In this document: in pieces, positions 1 to 8,779 of the stretch
Position numbering within the stretch: the stretch's first letter is position 1
Layout: each line of letters begins with the position of its first letter
Assembly: GCF_003966695.1 (NCBI RefSeq)
Contig: NZ_AP018827.1
Span: 2,274,501 to 2,338,500 of the forward strand
DNA from: Asticcacaulis excentricus
GTDB taxonomy: Bacteria; Pseudomonadota; Alphaproteobacteria; Caulobacterales; Caulobacteraceae
DNA length: 64,000 nucleotides
Reading direction: 5' to 3'
The notes under the pieces: model-generated
What the model saw: the letters and a program-made list of their open reading frames with translations, nothing else
Told to the model about the DNA's origin: nothing
Database searches by the model: none
Program-made: the position numbers and the translations under genes

Positions 1-1
1 C

Positions 2-1459
2 ATCTACGACATCAAGCAGATCAATCCGAACTGCCGCGTCACGGTGAAGCTGGTGTCGCAGTCGGGCATCGGTACGGTGGCTGCGGGCGTCGCTAAAGCC
101 AAAGCCGACGCCATCCTCGTCTCCGGTCAGGTCGGTGGCACGGGTGCGTCGCCGCTCACCTCGATCAAGTTCGCCGGCCTGCCGTTCGAGCTGGGCCTCA
201 GCGAAGCGCATCAGGTCCTGACCATGAACAATCTGCGCGGTCAGGTGCGTCTGCGCTCCGACGGCGGGATGCGCACGGGTCGTGACATCGTGGTCGCCGC
301 CATGCTGGGGGCCGAAGAGTTTGGCATCGGCACGGCGTCTCTGGTGGCCATCGGCTGCCTGATGGTGCGTCAGTGTCAGTCGAACACATGCCCGGTCGGC
401 GTCTGCGTGCAGGACGAGCGTCTGCGCGCCAAGTTCACCGGCACGCCGGAAAAGGTCATCAACCTGTTCAGCTTCATCGCCGAAGAGGTGCGCGAAATCC
501 TGGCTTCGCTGGGCCTGCGTTCGCTGGACGAGGCCGTCGGCCGTACCGACCTTCTGCGTCAGGTATCGCGTGGCGGGGCACACCTCGATGATCTCGACCT
601 CAACCCGCTGCTGGTGCGCGTCGAAAAAGACCCGACCGCGCCGGTCACCCTGCCGCATGAGATCAATGCGGTGGCCGACACGCTGGACGCTCAGATCGTC
701 AAGGACGCCGTGCCTCTGGTCGAACGCGGTGAGAAGATGTCGCTGACCTATGACGTGCGCAACACCATGCGCGCGGTGGGCACGCGCACCTCGCACCTGC
801 TGGTCAAAAACTTCGGCGACACACTGGCCGACGGACACCTGACGCTGCAACTGCGCGGCTCGGCGGGTCAGTCGCTGGGGGCCTTTGCCGTCAAGGGGCT
901 GTTCATCGACCTCGTCGGTGAGTCCAATGACTATGTGGGCAAGGGCCTGTCGGGCGCGACCATCGTCGTGCGTCCGAAACAGTGGCAGCCGAACCAGATG
1001 CTGGCCGGCAACACCAACCTCTATGGGGCGACCTCGGGCAAGCTGTTCGTGGCAGGCCGCGTCGGCGAACGCTTTGCCGTGCGCAACTCCGGCGCGGTGA
1101 CCGTGGTCGAAGGGGCCGGGGCCCACGCCTGTGAGTATATGACGGGCGGCAAGGTGGTCATCCTCGGTTCGACCGGTGCCAATTTTGGCGCGGGCATGAC
1201 CGGCGGTGTCGCCTATGTCTGGGACACCGAAGGGGCGTTCGCCAAGTACATCAACCCGGAAGGCATCACCCTGCGCGATGTGCCCGAAAGCGATCAGGCC
1301 GATCTCAAGGCCCTGATTGCCGAGCACTTTGAAAAGACGCAATCCCCGCGCGCCGAGACCATCCTCGACGACTGGGACAATGCGCTGAAGGCCTTCGTTC
1401 AGGTCATGCCGAACGAGATACTGGCCATTCAGGCGAAGCGCGCTGCGAATGTAGCCTAA
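2..1459 (+). CDS. gltB: Glutamate synthase large subunit, C-terminal part (5' truncated by window)
   Basis: The reading frame is open from the window edge and ends at TAA, giving about 485 C-terminal residues of a protein usually near 1500 residues. It makes glutamate from glutamine and 2-oxoglutarate in ammonia assimilation. Visible are the end of the FMN-binding synthase barrel (GQVGGTGASPLTSIK, then the SDGGMRTGRD stretch), the three cysteines of the 3Fe-4S cluster spaced C-x5-C-x4-C (codons near 356, 374 and 389), and the glycine-rich GXGXG beta-helix domain with GATSGKLFVAGRVGERFAVRN and GANFGAGMTGGVAYV. The domain order is that of the alpha subunit of the bacterial NADPH-dependent enzyme. 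A terminator follows the gene. No odd features are seen in the visible part. Confidence 0.95.
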   Translation: MYDIKQINPNCRVTVKLVSQSGIGTVAAGVAKAKADAILVSGQVGGTGASPLTSIKFAGLPFELGLSEAHQVLTMNNLRGQVRLRSDGGMRTGRDIVVAAMLGAEEFGIGTASLVAIGCLMVRQCQSNTCPVGVCVQDERLRAKFTGTPEKVINLFSFIAEEVREILASLGLRSLDEAVGRTDLLRQVSRGGAHLDDLDLNPLLVRVEKDPTAPVTLPHEINAVADTLDAQIVKDAVPLVERGEKMSLTYDVRNTMRAVGTRTSHLLVKNFGDTLADGHLTLQLRGSAGQSLGAFAVKGLFIDLVGESNDYVGKGLSGATIVVRPKQWQPNQMLAGNTNLYGATSGKLFVAGRVGERFAVRNSGAVTVVEGAGAHACEYMTGGKVVILGSTGANFGAGMTGGVAYVWDTEGAFAKYINPEGITLRDVPESDQADLKALIAEHFEKTQSPRAETILDDWDNALKAFVQVMPNEILAIQAKRAANVA

Positions 1460-1468
1460 GGGGAAAAA

Positions 1469-1494
1469 GACGCAGGGGCACGGCCCCTGCACCC
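1469..1494 (-). repeat. Family F short palindrome, copy 1
   Basis: Hairpin of the form GCAGGGGC-N-GTGCCCCTGC, preceded by GGGT when read on the minus strand. It lies 10 bases after the gltB stop. Further copies lie at 3294-3318 and 36333-36356, each close after a gene. Confidence 0.6.
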
Positions 1495-1508
1495 GTTAGT
1501 TGGAGCAT

Positions 1509-1541
1509 AAAAAAGCCGCCTCTGCAAAGGGGCGGCTTTTT
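1509..1541. terminator. Bidirectional intrinsic terminator between gltB and the Sel1 gene
   Basis: Stem AAAAGCCGCC / GGCGGCTTTT with a 10-base loop, an A-run on the left and a T-run on the right. It can therefore end transcripts from gltB (plus) and from the convergent Sel1-repeat gene (minus). Confidence 0.85.
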
Positions 1542-1580
1542 GACTCGTGCTTAAGGTTGCGTGGACATGCCCCTGCAATC

Positions 1581-3011
1581 TTAACTGCCTGCCTGTAATT
1601 TCGGCTTCAGAACTGCCGCAGCCTCACTTTTCTCATCGGTCGTCATCTGCGGTTCCTGTTGTTTCAGCGCCGCCTCTGCATGCGGATGCCCGGCCATTTG
1701 GGCTACCGTGAACCACACCCAGGCACCCTTTCGATCGACCGGACCGCCCTGACCCGTCATCAACATGACCGCCAGGTTGTACATGGCTTCAGGGTTGCCA
1801 TTCCTCGCCGAGACCTCAAACCATTTGCGGGCGATGGGTTCATCTTTGGGGAGGATCGAATCGCCCTTGGCGAAATAGGTGCCGATATCGTTCTGCGCGG
1901 CTGGATGACCGCGTACAGCAGCTTCCTTGTAATAGAACAATGCCTGTTTCGGATCGGCCTTGACCCCCTGTCCTGTGTCGTAGGCAACGGCCAGCGCATA
2001 GAGTCCGTCCGGGTGGTTGGCCTTGGCGGCGTGGTAATACCAGTCGAGCGCCTGCTTCGGATTAGCAGGTACGCCGTCATCGCCGGAGGCCAGTATCTGC
2101 GCCATGGCGACCTGGGCCGGGGCAAAGCCGGTTTCGGCCGCGGTCTTGTAGTTGCGTTGAGCACGCACGACGTCCTTCCGGACGCCGTGGCCGTAGTAAT
2201 AGAAGTCGCCGACAGTCTTATAGGCTGGGACATAGGCGCGCGAAGCGGCCTTTTGATACCATTTGAGCGCCGTGGCGGGGTTTTTCTCTACGTCGTGTCC
2301 AATAAGGTATATCTTGGCCAGAACTATACTGGCTTCGGTGGCCGAATCCATACGCTCCGGTGCCTTGGGGTCAAAACGCAGGGGTCTTGGCGGATTAGGT
2401 TGTTCGGCAGCCTTATTCAGCCATTTCAGCGCTTCCCGGGTATTCGGGGTGGTGCCCAGCCCGAGCAGATACATCCGGCCGATCATCAGTGCCGCTATGC
2501 TATCGCCCAATTTGTTGTAGGACTTCTGAAAGAGGGCTAGGGCTTCGGGGTATTTTTTTTGATCAAAGAGGGCGAAGGCGTCGGTCAGGGTGCGGTCGCG
2601 CGCGCGGATCACGGCGCGGCCTGCGGCGAAATTGTAGTCCGATTGCGAGCAATGGCTGCGGTCTGAGTAACTAAATCCGCCATGCGAGCCAGAAAGATTA
2701 CTTGAGCCGTACCCCCTGTCGCGCGAGGCATCTCCATAGGGCGAATAGGCGCTGAAACTGCCCCTTGATATGAAGTTGCGCGCATAGTCGCTGTCCATCG
2801 CCGACGTGCTGAAGAAGTTGCAGCTTGAGGCCGAGCCTGGATCGATGCGGATATTGTCGAGCGGCAAATTGGCGGCACGGCGTAGGAAAATGGTAACGTC
2901 AGTGACGTCGTTTGCATCAGTCTCAGGCCTTTGAGCTTGTGCAAAGACGGACGGCGATAACGCGGCAACGCACAAGGCGATGGCTATGCAGGATTTGAGG
3001 GATTTGAGCAT
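1581..3011 (-). CDS. Exported Sel1-repeat (SLR) protein
   Basis: A 476-residue protein. The frame is open further upstream, but the start is placed at the ATG at 3011 because it begins a clean signal peptide (MLKSLKSCIAIALCVAALSP..VFAQA); the upstream extension runs through a palindromic repeat and is not protein-like. After a serine- and tyrosine-rich stretch come about seven Sel1-like repeats (for example YLLGLGTTPNTREALKWLNK and DTGQGVKADPKQALFYYKEA), each ending in a W/Y-x-x-A-A pattern. SLR proteins are alpha-solenoid scaffolds; in Caulobacterales and Rhizobiales several act in the envelope in signalling or polysaccharide export. The specific partner cannot be read from the sequence. It stands alone, convergent with gltB. 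Confidence 0.85.
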   Translation of the reverse strand: MLKSLKSCIAIALCVAALSPSVFAQAQRPETDANDVTDVTIFLRRAANLPLDNIRIDPGSASSCNFFSTSAMDSDYARNFISRGSFSAYSPYGDASRDRGYGSSNLSGSHGGFSYSDRSHCSQSDYNFAAGRAVIRARDRTLTDAFALFDQKKYPEALALFQKSYNKLGDSIAALMIGRMYLLGLGTTPNTREALKWLNKAAEQPNPPRPLRFDPKAPERMDSATEASIVLAKIYLIGHDVEKNPATALKWYQKAASRAYVPAYKTVGDFYYYGHGVRKDVVRAQRNYKTAAETGFAPAQVAMAQILASGDDGVPANPKQALDWYYHAAKANHPDGLYALAVAYDTGQGVKADPKQALFYYKEAAVRGHPAAQNDIGTYFAKGDSILPKDEPIARKWFEVSARNGNPEAMYNLAVMLMTGQGGPVDRKGAWVWFTVAQMAGHPHAEAALKQQEPQMTTDEKSEAAAVLKPKLQAGS

Positions 3012-3050
3012 GTCCTGGCCTGTAATGAAGTTATAATTGCTAAATCTAGA

Positions 3051-3150
3051 GCGCAAGCCGATAAAGTGGGTACCACTTTTCGGAAAAATTGCGCGACCAA
3101 ACAAAAACTTAGAGCCATTCGACGGTTCAACTGAGCCGACGGATGCTCTA
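3051..3150 (-). repeat. Family A palindromic element, copy A1 (two hairpins)
   Basis: First hairpin CCGATAAAGTG / CACTTTTCGG around the loop core GTGGGTACCA. A linker GCGACCAAACAAAAACTTAG follows, then a second hairpin whose arms end in AGAGC..GCTCT. The linker and layout match copy A2 (8780-8878). The element fills the upstream region of the Sel1 gene and lies inside the rejected N-terminal extension of that frame. Confidence 0.75.
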
Positions 3151-3248
3151 ACATATCTACTTATGCGGTATAATACGCGTTGACCTCTTTCGGTCAATCT
3201 CGTTTGGTGCCGAAATCGACACATCGCTCTAACCCCTATTGATGAAGT

Positions 3249-3280
3249 AAAAAAACCCTCCCCGTGTTTCACGGGAAGGG
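3249..3280 (-). terminator. Intrinsic terminator of pgi
   Basis: Read on the minus strand the stem is CCCTTCCCGTG / CACGGGGAGGG with loop AAA, followed by seven T. It lies 40 bases beyond the pgi stop codon. Confidence 0.8.
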
Positions 3281-3293
3281 CGCATAGGGTGTC

Positions 3294-3318
3294 GGGTGCA
3301 GGGGCTGTGCCCCTGCGT
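3294..3318 (+). repeat. Family F short palindrome, copy 2
   Basis: GGGTGCAGGGGC-TGTGCCCCTGC directly beside the pgi stop codon (3320-3322). It has the same sequence as the copies at 1469 and 36333 apart from the loop base. Confidence 0.6.
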
Positions 3319-3319
3319 C

Positions 3320-4933
3320 TTACTTCACTTTTGAAATCGCCGCCGTGGTGGACGGGTCGTGCGCCTTGATGGCGCTGCCCGTGATGTCTTCCAGCACGGC
3401 ATTGGCCAAGGTCTTGCCCAGTTCCACGCCCCACTGATCGAAGCTGTTGAGGCCCATGACGATGCCTTCGGCGAAGGTCTTGTGCTCATAAAGCGCCAGC
3501 AGCGCCCCCAGCGTTTCCGGCGTCAGGGCGTCGAGCAGGACCAGCGTCGAGGGCTTGTTGCCGGGACAGACCTTTTGCGGGGCGATGATGGCGGTTTTTT
3601 CGGAGTCGAAACCGGCGGCGCGGCATTCGGCCTCGGCGGTCTCAAGGCTCTTGCCGACCATAAAGGCTTCACCCTGCGCGATGACGTTCGACAGCAGTTT
3701 CTGCTGCATGTCGAGCGGCGCTTCGGGGTTCGACTTCACGGCGATCAGTTCCAGCGGCACGATGTCTTCCGACTGGTGCAGCATCTGGAAGAAGGCGTGC
3801 TGGGCATTGGTGCCTTCGTCGCCGAAGACGACCGGGCAGGTCTTGGTCGGCAGCAGTTTGCCATAGCCGTCTGTGCGTTTGCCGTTCGATTCCATCTCAA
3901 GCTGTTGCAGGAAGGCGGCCAGACGGCGCAGACGATGCGCATACGGAATAACGGCGCGGGCGGGGCGGTCGAGGCCGATGCGGTTGAACACCTGAGCGGC
4001 GGCCAGCAGCAGCGGCGCGTTCTTTTCAAACGGCGCGGTCAGGAAGTGCTGATCCATCTCATAGGCACCGGCCAGCAAACGTTCGTACACGTCATAACCG
4101 GCGGCGATGATGACGCTGAGCGACACCGCCGACCACAGCGAATAACGGCCGCCGACCCAGTCCTTGAAGCCGAACACGCGGTCTTCGGGGATGCCGTAGG
4201 CCGAGGTCTTGGCCGGGGCCGCAGACACGGCGGCGAGGTGCTTCGAGGCCGCCGCTTCGCCCAAACCGGCGATCAGCCAGTCGCGCGCGGCGAGGAAGTT
4301 GGCCAGCGTTTCCTGCGTGGTGAAGGTCTTCGACACGGCGAGGACCAGCGTTTCCGCAGGATCAAGATCGGCGGTGTTGAGCGCCAGTTCCGAGCCATCG
4401 ACATTGGCGACAAAGCGGATGTCGATTTGCGGCTTCAGAGGCGTCAGGGCCTGCCAGACGAGGCGCGGGCCGAGGTCCGAACCGCCGATGCCGATATGCA
4501 GGATGGTCTTGAACGGCTTACCCGTCGCGCCGACGATCTGACCGCTGCGGATACCATCGGCGTAAGCCTTCATGGCGTCGCGCGCTGTCTTGACGTCGGC
4601 GGTGATCTCCGCGCCGCGCAGGCGGGCGTTTTCGCCGTCGGAATCGCGCAGCGCGACGTGCAGCACGGCGCGGTTTTCCGAGACGTTGATCGCCTGACCC
4701 GTCCACATGCGCTCACGCGCGGCCGGCAGGTCGGCGGCTTCGAACAGCTTCAGCGCCGCCTGAAAGCCCGCGTCAGACCACGACTGCTTCGACACATCGA
4801 CATAGAGCCCGGCCACCGACAGGGACTGCGCCCCCAGACGGTCGGCTTCGTATTCAAAATGCGCCACGATGGGGGTTTTGGCGTCGATGGCGGCCTGGGT
4901 TTTGAGGGCGGTAAAGGCTTCGGAAAGGCTCAT
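3320..4933 (-). CDS. pgi: Glucose-6-phosphate isomerase
   Basis: A 537-residue protein of the usual length for the family. It interconverts glucose 6-phosphate and fructose 6-phosphate in the cytoplasm, at the branch of glycolysis/Entner-Doudoroff metabolism and gluconeogenesis. Family signatures are present: the sugar-phosphate region around HIGIGGSDLGPRL, then VFGDEGTNAQHAFFQMLHQ with its catalytic Glu and His, and the C-terminal GVELGKTLANAVL block. Its ATG overlaps the stop of the upstream glycosyltransferase by 4 bases, so it is the last gene of a minus-strand run CDF transporter - GST - queG - glycosyltransferase - pgi. A terminator follows. Confidence 0.97.
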   Translation of the reverse strand: MSLSEAFTALKTQAAIDAKTPIVAHFEYEADRLGAQSLSVAGLYVDVSKQSWSDAGFQAALKLFEAADLPAARERMWTGQAINVSENRAVLHVALRDSDGENARLRGAEITADVKTARDAMKAYADGIRSGQIVGATGKPFKTILHIGIGGSDLGPRLVWQALTPLKPQIDIRFVANVDGSELALNTADLDPAETLVLAVSKTFTTQETLANFLAARDWLIAGLGEAAASKHLAAVSAAPAKTSAYGIPEDRVFGFKDWVGGRYSLWSAVSLSVIIAAGYDVYERLLAGAYEMDQHFLTAPFEKNAPLLLAAAQVFNRIGLDRPARAVIPYAHRLRRLAAFLQQLEMESNGKRTDGYGKLLPTKTCPVVFGDEGTNAQHAFFQMLHQSEDIVPLELIAVKSNPEAPLDMQQKLLSNVIAQGEAFMVGKSLETAEAECRAAGFDSEKTAIIAPQKVCPGNKPSTLVLLDALTPETLGALLALYEHKTFAEGIVMGLNSFDQWGVELGKTLANAVLEDITGSAIKAHDPSTTAAISKVK

Positions 4934-5916
4934 TTCGGGCTCCGTAGGTCCAGGCCGCGCCGCAGGATCAGGCGCAGGTCCCAGCTAAATTGAGATAATA
5001 AATCGGTTGAACGCAAAAGACGGGTACTTTGTAATTGGTGGCGGTCCCGCATCACCGCGCCCAAGCCGCCAATGGCTTCCCTCAGGGCGCGACCGACGAC
5101 CGGGCCGCGTCCCTTCAATACATCCTTCAGCGCCCCTGACAAGCTAAACAAGAGGTGCGGCACCAGCATCAGCCACAGGACGGGCGCGGGCGTGTTCTTG
5201 ACGAACAGCCACAGCCGGTTGCGATAGCCGTGGAACAGGGCGAAGTCCGAGCGCGCGCCCAGCGTGGCCGAGCCGATATGATCGACGCGCGCCTGCGGGA
5301 TCAGCAGCGTGCGCTCTCGCCGCAGCCGCGCGCGATAGCCCAGATCGGCGTCTTCGCAATACATGAAAAAGCGCTCGTAAAAGCCGCCCAGCGCCTCAAA
5401 CAGTGAGCGTTTGATGAGGAAGGCGGCACCGCAGGGCGAGAACACCTCACTGACCGGAATGTGCGCGGGGCGCGCGGCGCGATAGCCCATGCGGAAGGGA
5501 AAGCCAAAGAAGCTCATGCCGTCGCCGGCCCCGTCCAGTACGCCCTGATCCTGCGGGTCCAGTTGCAGGGAGGTGAAAATGTGCGTGTGCGGATAATCCT
5601 GAATAGCCTGCGCCATTTCACTGAGCCAGTGGGCGTGTACAAACACATCCGGATTGATAAAGCCCAGCCATTCGCCCTTGGCAAAGCGCACGGCGGCATT
5701 GTTACCGGCGGCGAAACCCAGATTGCCGCCATTCTGGATCAGGCGCACCTGCGGAAATTTCGCCACCACGGCCTCCGGCGCGCCATCGGTTGAGGCATTG
5801 TCGGCCAGCAGGATTTCAATATCATCCGTAGTCTGAGCAAGTAGCGCCTCTATACAGCGCTCAAGATAGGCACCGCTCTGATAGGACAGGACGATGAGCG
5901 AAAACCTAGGCGACAT
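4930..5916 (-). CDS. Family 2 glycosyltransferase (rhamnosyltransferase-like)
   Basis: A 328-residue GT-A glycosyltransferase. The N-terminal nucleotide-sugar domain starts LIVLSYQSGAYLERCIEALL and has the acidic residues in LLADNASTDG and in FINPDV, the DxD equivalent. A later FMYCEDADLGYRAR block is the ED-acceptor motif typical of the GT2 WbbL/RfbF-like group. The C-terminal part (LVPHLLFSLSGAL) may associate with the membrane. Such enzymes add a sugar, often rhamnose, to surface polysaccharide or lipid-linked sugars; donor and acceptor are unknown. It overlaps queG by 11 bases and pgi by 4, so the three are probably co-transcribed, although the functions look unrelated. Confidence 0.88.
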   Translation of the reverse strand: MSPRFSLIVLSYQSGAYLERCIEALLAQTTDDIEILLADNASTDGAPEAVVAKFPQVRLIQNGGNLGFAAGNNAAVRFAKGEWLGFINPDVFVHAHWLSEMAQAIQDYPHTHIFTSLQLDPQDQGVLDGAGDGMSFFGFPFRMGYRAARPAHIPVSEVFSPCGAAFLIKRSLFEALGGFYERFFMYCEDADLGYRARLRRERTLLIPQARVDHIGSATLGARSDFALFHGYRNRLWLFVKNTPAPVLWLMLVPHLLFSLSGALKDVLKGRGPVVGRALREAIGGLGAVMRDRHQLQSTRLLRSTDLLSQFSWDLRLILRRGLDLRSPK

Positions 5917-7072
5917 GGCGGCTCCATTCGCTCCACACGTCGGGATCGTCCTCCTGCGGCAGGTGCTGCGCGCGCAGGGCCCGGAAGTCTTCGGCGCTCA
6001 GGCCGCGCGACAAAGCCCAGACGGCGGAACCGCGCACCACCGGGCTGTCGTGGTTGAGGTTGCGCGTTAAAACCGCGACCTTGTCCGGGTCCACCAGATC
6101 ATCAAAGCTGTTGCCCAGCGCATAGTGCACATTGCGCAGGAAGGTGGCCAGACCGATGCGCTTGATCGGCGACTTGCTGAACAGGGTGCGGAACGCCGCG
6201 TCATCCAGTTGCGCCAGTTCGACCAAAGACAGGGCGTTGAACCCTTCGCGCGCTTTCAGCTTGGCTTCGGAGGCCTCCACCGCGAACTTGTTCCACGGAC
6301 AGGCGGCCAGACAGTCATCGCAGCCATAGACACGGTTGCCCATGGCGGCGCGGAAGCGGTCGGGCCAGTGGCCGCGAAATTCGATGGTCAGATAGGACAG
6401 ACATTCGCGGGCATCCAACTGATAAGGCCCAACAAAGGCGTCGGTGGGGCAGGCGTCGAGGCAGGCCCGGCACGAACCGCAATGGTCGCGTTCGGTCAGG
6501 CTCTGCGGCAGCTCCATATCGGTCAGAATACTGCCCAGAAACAGCCAGGAGCCAAATTCGCGCGAGACGAGGTTGGTGTGCTTGCCCTGCCAGCCAAGCC
6601 CGGCCAGTTGCGCCAGCGGCTTTTCCATCAAAGGCGCGGTATCGACAAACACCTTCAGCTCGCAGCCATAGGCGGCCACGATGTCGCTGGCCAGTTGCTT
6701 GAGCTTTTTCTTGATGACGTCGTGATAGTCGTCGCCGCGCGCATAGACGCTGATATTGGCCAGATCGCGCTCGGAAAGCCCCAGAAGCGGGTCGCTGTCG
6801 GGGCCGTAGTTGAAGCCCAGCACGATGGCGCTTTTGGCGCCGTTCCACATGTTTTGCGGGTGCAGACGCCGCTCCAGCGTCTCTTCCATCCACGTCATTT
6901 CGCCGTGAAAGCCGGCGGCGATAAAGGCCTTCAGGCGCTGCGCCGCGTCCCAGGCCTGCGGCAGGTTGGTAAAGCCGACGCTGGAAAAGCCGAGCGCCTT
7001 TGCGCGCGCCGTGATGTCTGCCTTAAACCCCGTCTCCCTGTGCGCGGCGGGGTTGTCGGGTGGCGCGTCCAT
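5906..7072 (-). CDS. queG: Epoxyqueuosine reductase
   Basis: A 388-residue protein. It performs the last step of queuosine biosynthesis, reducing epoxyqueuosine in tRNA with cobalamin and two 4Fe-4S clusters. Both ferredoxin-type cysteine motifs are visible, CGSCRACLDACP and, about 40 residues later, CDDCLAACPW. The N-terminal B12-binding region and the C-terminal HEAT-like stretch (NLNHDSPVVRGSAVWALSR) are in the right order. The ATG at 7072 (MDAPPDN) is preferred over a TTG one codon upstream. The start overlaps the GST stop by one base (TGATG), which suggests translational coupling. Confidence 0.95.
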   Translation of the reverse strand: MDAPPDNPAAHRETGFKADITARAKALGFSSVGFTNLPQAWDAAQRLKAFIAAGFHGEMTWMEETLERRLHPQNMWNGAKSAIVLGFNYGPDSDPLLGLSERDLANISVYARGDDYHDVIKKKLKQLASDIVAAYGCELKVFVDTAPLMEKPLAQLAGLGWQGKHTNLVSREFGSWLFLGSILTDMELPQSLTERDHCGSCRACLDACPTDAFVGPYQLDARECLSYLTIEFRGHWPDRFRAAMGNRVYGCDDCLAACPWNKFAVEASEAKLKAREGFNALSLVELAQLDDAAFRTLFSKSPIKRIGLATFLRNVHYALGNSFDDLVDPDKVAVLTRNLNHDSPVVRGSAVWALSRGLSAEDFRALRAQHLPQEDDPDVWSEWSRHVA

Positions 7073-7764
7073 CAAAAATCCAGTTCGCGGTAGTGCGCCG
7101 ACGGGGCCACGCCCGGCAGGGTGTCGGCCAAAAGCGGCCGGAAGGCCGGGCGCGACTTGACCACCATGTACCAGGTTTTCAGGTGCTTATAGCGGTCCCA
7201 GTTCATCTCATCGACGTAATCAATGACGCTGAGGTGCGAGGCCAGCGCGAAATCGGCATAGGACATGTGCCGCCCGGACAGCCAGTTGCGCGCCTCAAGC
7301 AGGCTTTCGAAATAGAGCAGGTGGTCGCGCAGCGCGTCGCGCCCGGCGCGCAGGGCTGACAGATTCGGGGCCCCCATGCCCATCAGGCGCTTTTCCATCT
7401 TTTCGTGCAGCAGAAGCGCGTTGACCTCGTAATCAAACTTGCGCTCGAACCAGCCGACCAGACGCCTTGCCTCACCGCGCTCCTGCGGGTCGGTGGGCCA
7501 CAGCCGCACCTCGGACGCAGTCTCATCGAGGTGTTCGAGGATGGCGCGGTTCTCACACAGGGTGACGTTGCGCCCGTGGTCGTAGCTTTCGACCAGCACG
7601 GGCAGCAGGCCCGACACGTTCAGGCGCAGAAACTCATCCGTCGGCTCCCAGTATTTGACCGGGGCCTCCTCAAAGGCCAGCTTCTTTTCGCCAAGCGCCA
7701 GCCGGACCAGCCGCGAATGCGGGTCGAAGGCGAAATGATAAAGGGTGCGCAGGGGTGTGTTCAT
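7072..7764 (-). CDS. Glutathione S-transferase family protein
   Basis: A 230-residue protein with an N-terminal thioredoxin-like GST domain (LYHFAFDPHSRLVRLALGEK, then the cis-proline segment GLLPVLVE) and an all-helical C-terminal domain. The start is placed at the ATG at 7764 (MNTPLRTL); the upstream extension is not GST-like. Family members conjugate glutathione to electrophiles or act as glutathione-dependent reductases; the substrate cannot be inferred. The gene sits 1 base after the CDF transporter stop and overlaps queG by 1 base. The residue after the first strand is Phe-Asp-Pro-His-Ser rather than a clear catalytic Tyr/Ser/Cys motif, so the chemistry is uncertain. Confidence 0.88.
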   Translation of the reverse strand: MNTPLRTLYHFAFDPHSRLVRLALGEKKLAFEEAPVKYWEPTDEFLRLNVSGLLPVLVESYDHGRNVTLCENRAILEHLDETASEVRLWPTDPQERGEARRLVGWFERKFDYEVNALLLHEKMEKRLMGMGAPNLSALRAGRDALRDHLLYFESLLEARNWLSGRHMSYADFALASHLSVIDYVDEMNWDRYKHLKTWYMVVKSRPAFRPLLADTLPGVAPSAHYRELDF

Positions 7765-7765
7765 G

Positions 7766-8731
7766 TCAGATCTGATGCACCCGGTCGTGCGCTTCGGCAA
7801 AGACGCCGCCATGCGGCTCCGACGCGCCGTCCGGGTCGGGATGAATCAGGATGTCGGCATTGGGAAAGGCCGACAATATACGTTTTTCAGCGCTTACGAT
7901 TATTTCATGGGCTCTGACAAGGGTCAGGTCGGGCCGCAGCGCCATGTGCATCTGGATAAGCACGTGCGGGCCAGAAATGCGCGTGCGCAGACGGTGGACA
8001 TTGAGCACTTCGGGGTCATCAGACGCCAGTTCGTGAATACGCGCCTGATCTTCCTCCGACAGGGCGCGATCCATCAGGCTGTCGGCGGCGTCCTTCAACA
8101 CGTGCAGCGCCCCCCACAAAAGCCATAGGGCAATCGCGCCCCCGGCAATGGCGTCGATATGCGGCACGCCCAGCGCACCGGCCCCGACGCCGACCAGTGC
8201 GATACTGTTCCCGGCAATGTCGGTCAGGTAGTGGGCGCGGTCGGCGGACACGGCCACCGACTGCGACGCTTTCAGGGCGGCGTTTTGTGCAACGATCAGA
8301 AGCCCGGTCAGCAGCAGCGACACGATCATCACCGCTACGGACAAAAGACCACCGCTGACCGGCTCAGGCGCGCGCAGATGGTCCCAGGCGTCGCGCAGGA
8401 TCAGGGCCGCCGATGAAAAGACCAGCGCCGCCTGAAACAGGGCCGAAAAGGCCTCGGCCTTGCCATGACCGAACGGGTGCTCTTTATCAGGCGGAGTGCG
8501 GGCAAATCGTACCGCGAAAAAGGTGATCAGCGAGGCCAGCAGATCCAGCCCGGAATCGGTCAGCGAGGCCAGCACCGCTACCGATCCCGACGCCATCAGC
8601 GCCAGCGACTTCAGCCCGATCAGGGTCAGGGCGACGAACACCGACAGGGCCGACACGCGCAGGATCATCTCCTGCGGCGTCAGGCCGCTGAAGCTGAACG
8701 GGTTGATCAGGCGCGTGAAGGGCAGGGCCAT
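7766..8731 (-). CDS. Cation diffusion facilitator (FieF/YiiP-like) metal efflux transporter
   Basis: A 321-residue inner-membrane transporter that exports divalent metals such as zinc, iron or cobalt in exchange for protons. About six transmembrane helices are followed by a cytoplasmic domain. Metal-site residues include the TM2 motif DSGLDLLAS and the TM5 motif DRAHYLTDIAGN (HxxxD), and the HPFGHGKAEA signature lies between TM2 and TM3. The start is placed at the ATG at 8731. A longer frame begins with TTG at 8794 but runs into a palindromic element (A2), so its first 21 codons are probably not translated. First gene of the minus-strand run down to pgi. Confidence 0.9.
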   Translation of the reverse strand: MALPFTRLINPFSFSGLTPQEMILRVSALSVFVALTLIGLKSLALMASGSVAVLASLTDSGLDLLASLITFFAVRFARTPPDKEHPFGHGKAEAFSALFQAALVFSSAALILRDAWDHLRAPEPVSGGLLSVAVMIVSLLLTGLLIVAQNAALKASQSVAVSADRAHYLTDIAGNSIALVGVGAGALGVPHIDAIAGGAIALWLLWGALHVLKDAADSLMDRALSEEDQARIHELASDDPEVLNVHRLRTRISGPHVLIQMHMALRPDLTLVRAHEIIVSAEKRILSAFPNADILIHPDPDGASEPHGGVFAEAHDRVHQI

Positions 8732-8779
8732 GGCGGGAGCCTTAAAATAACCAGAAACGGCATCTGTATACGCCTTGGA

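Noticed and set aside
3012-3434. N-terminal extension of the Sel1 protein frame
   Set aside because: It runs through repeat A1, is Arg/Gly/His-rich and lies before a clear signal peptide start at 3011.
3359-4993. Long open frame (544 codons) on the plus strand opposite pgi
   Set aside because: It is an antisense shadow of a high-GC gene: rich in Arg, Gln, Gly and His, with no domain pattern, while pgi on the other strand is unmistakable.
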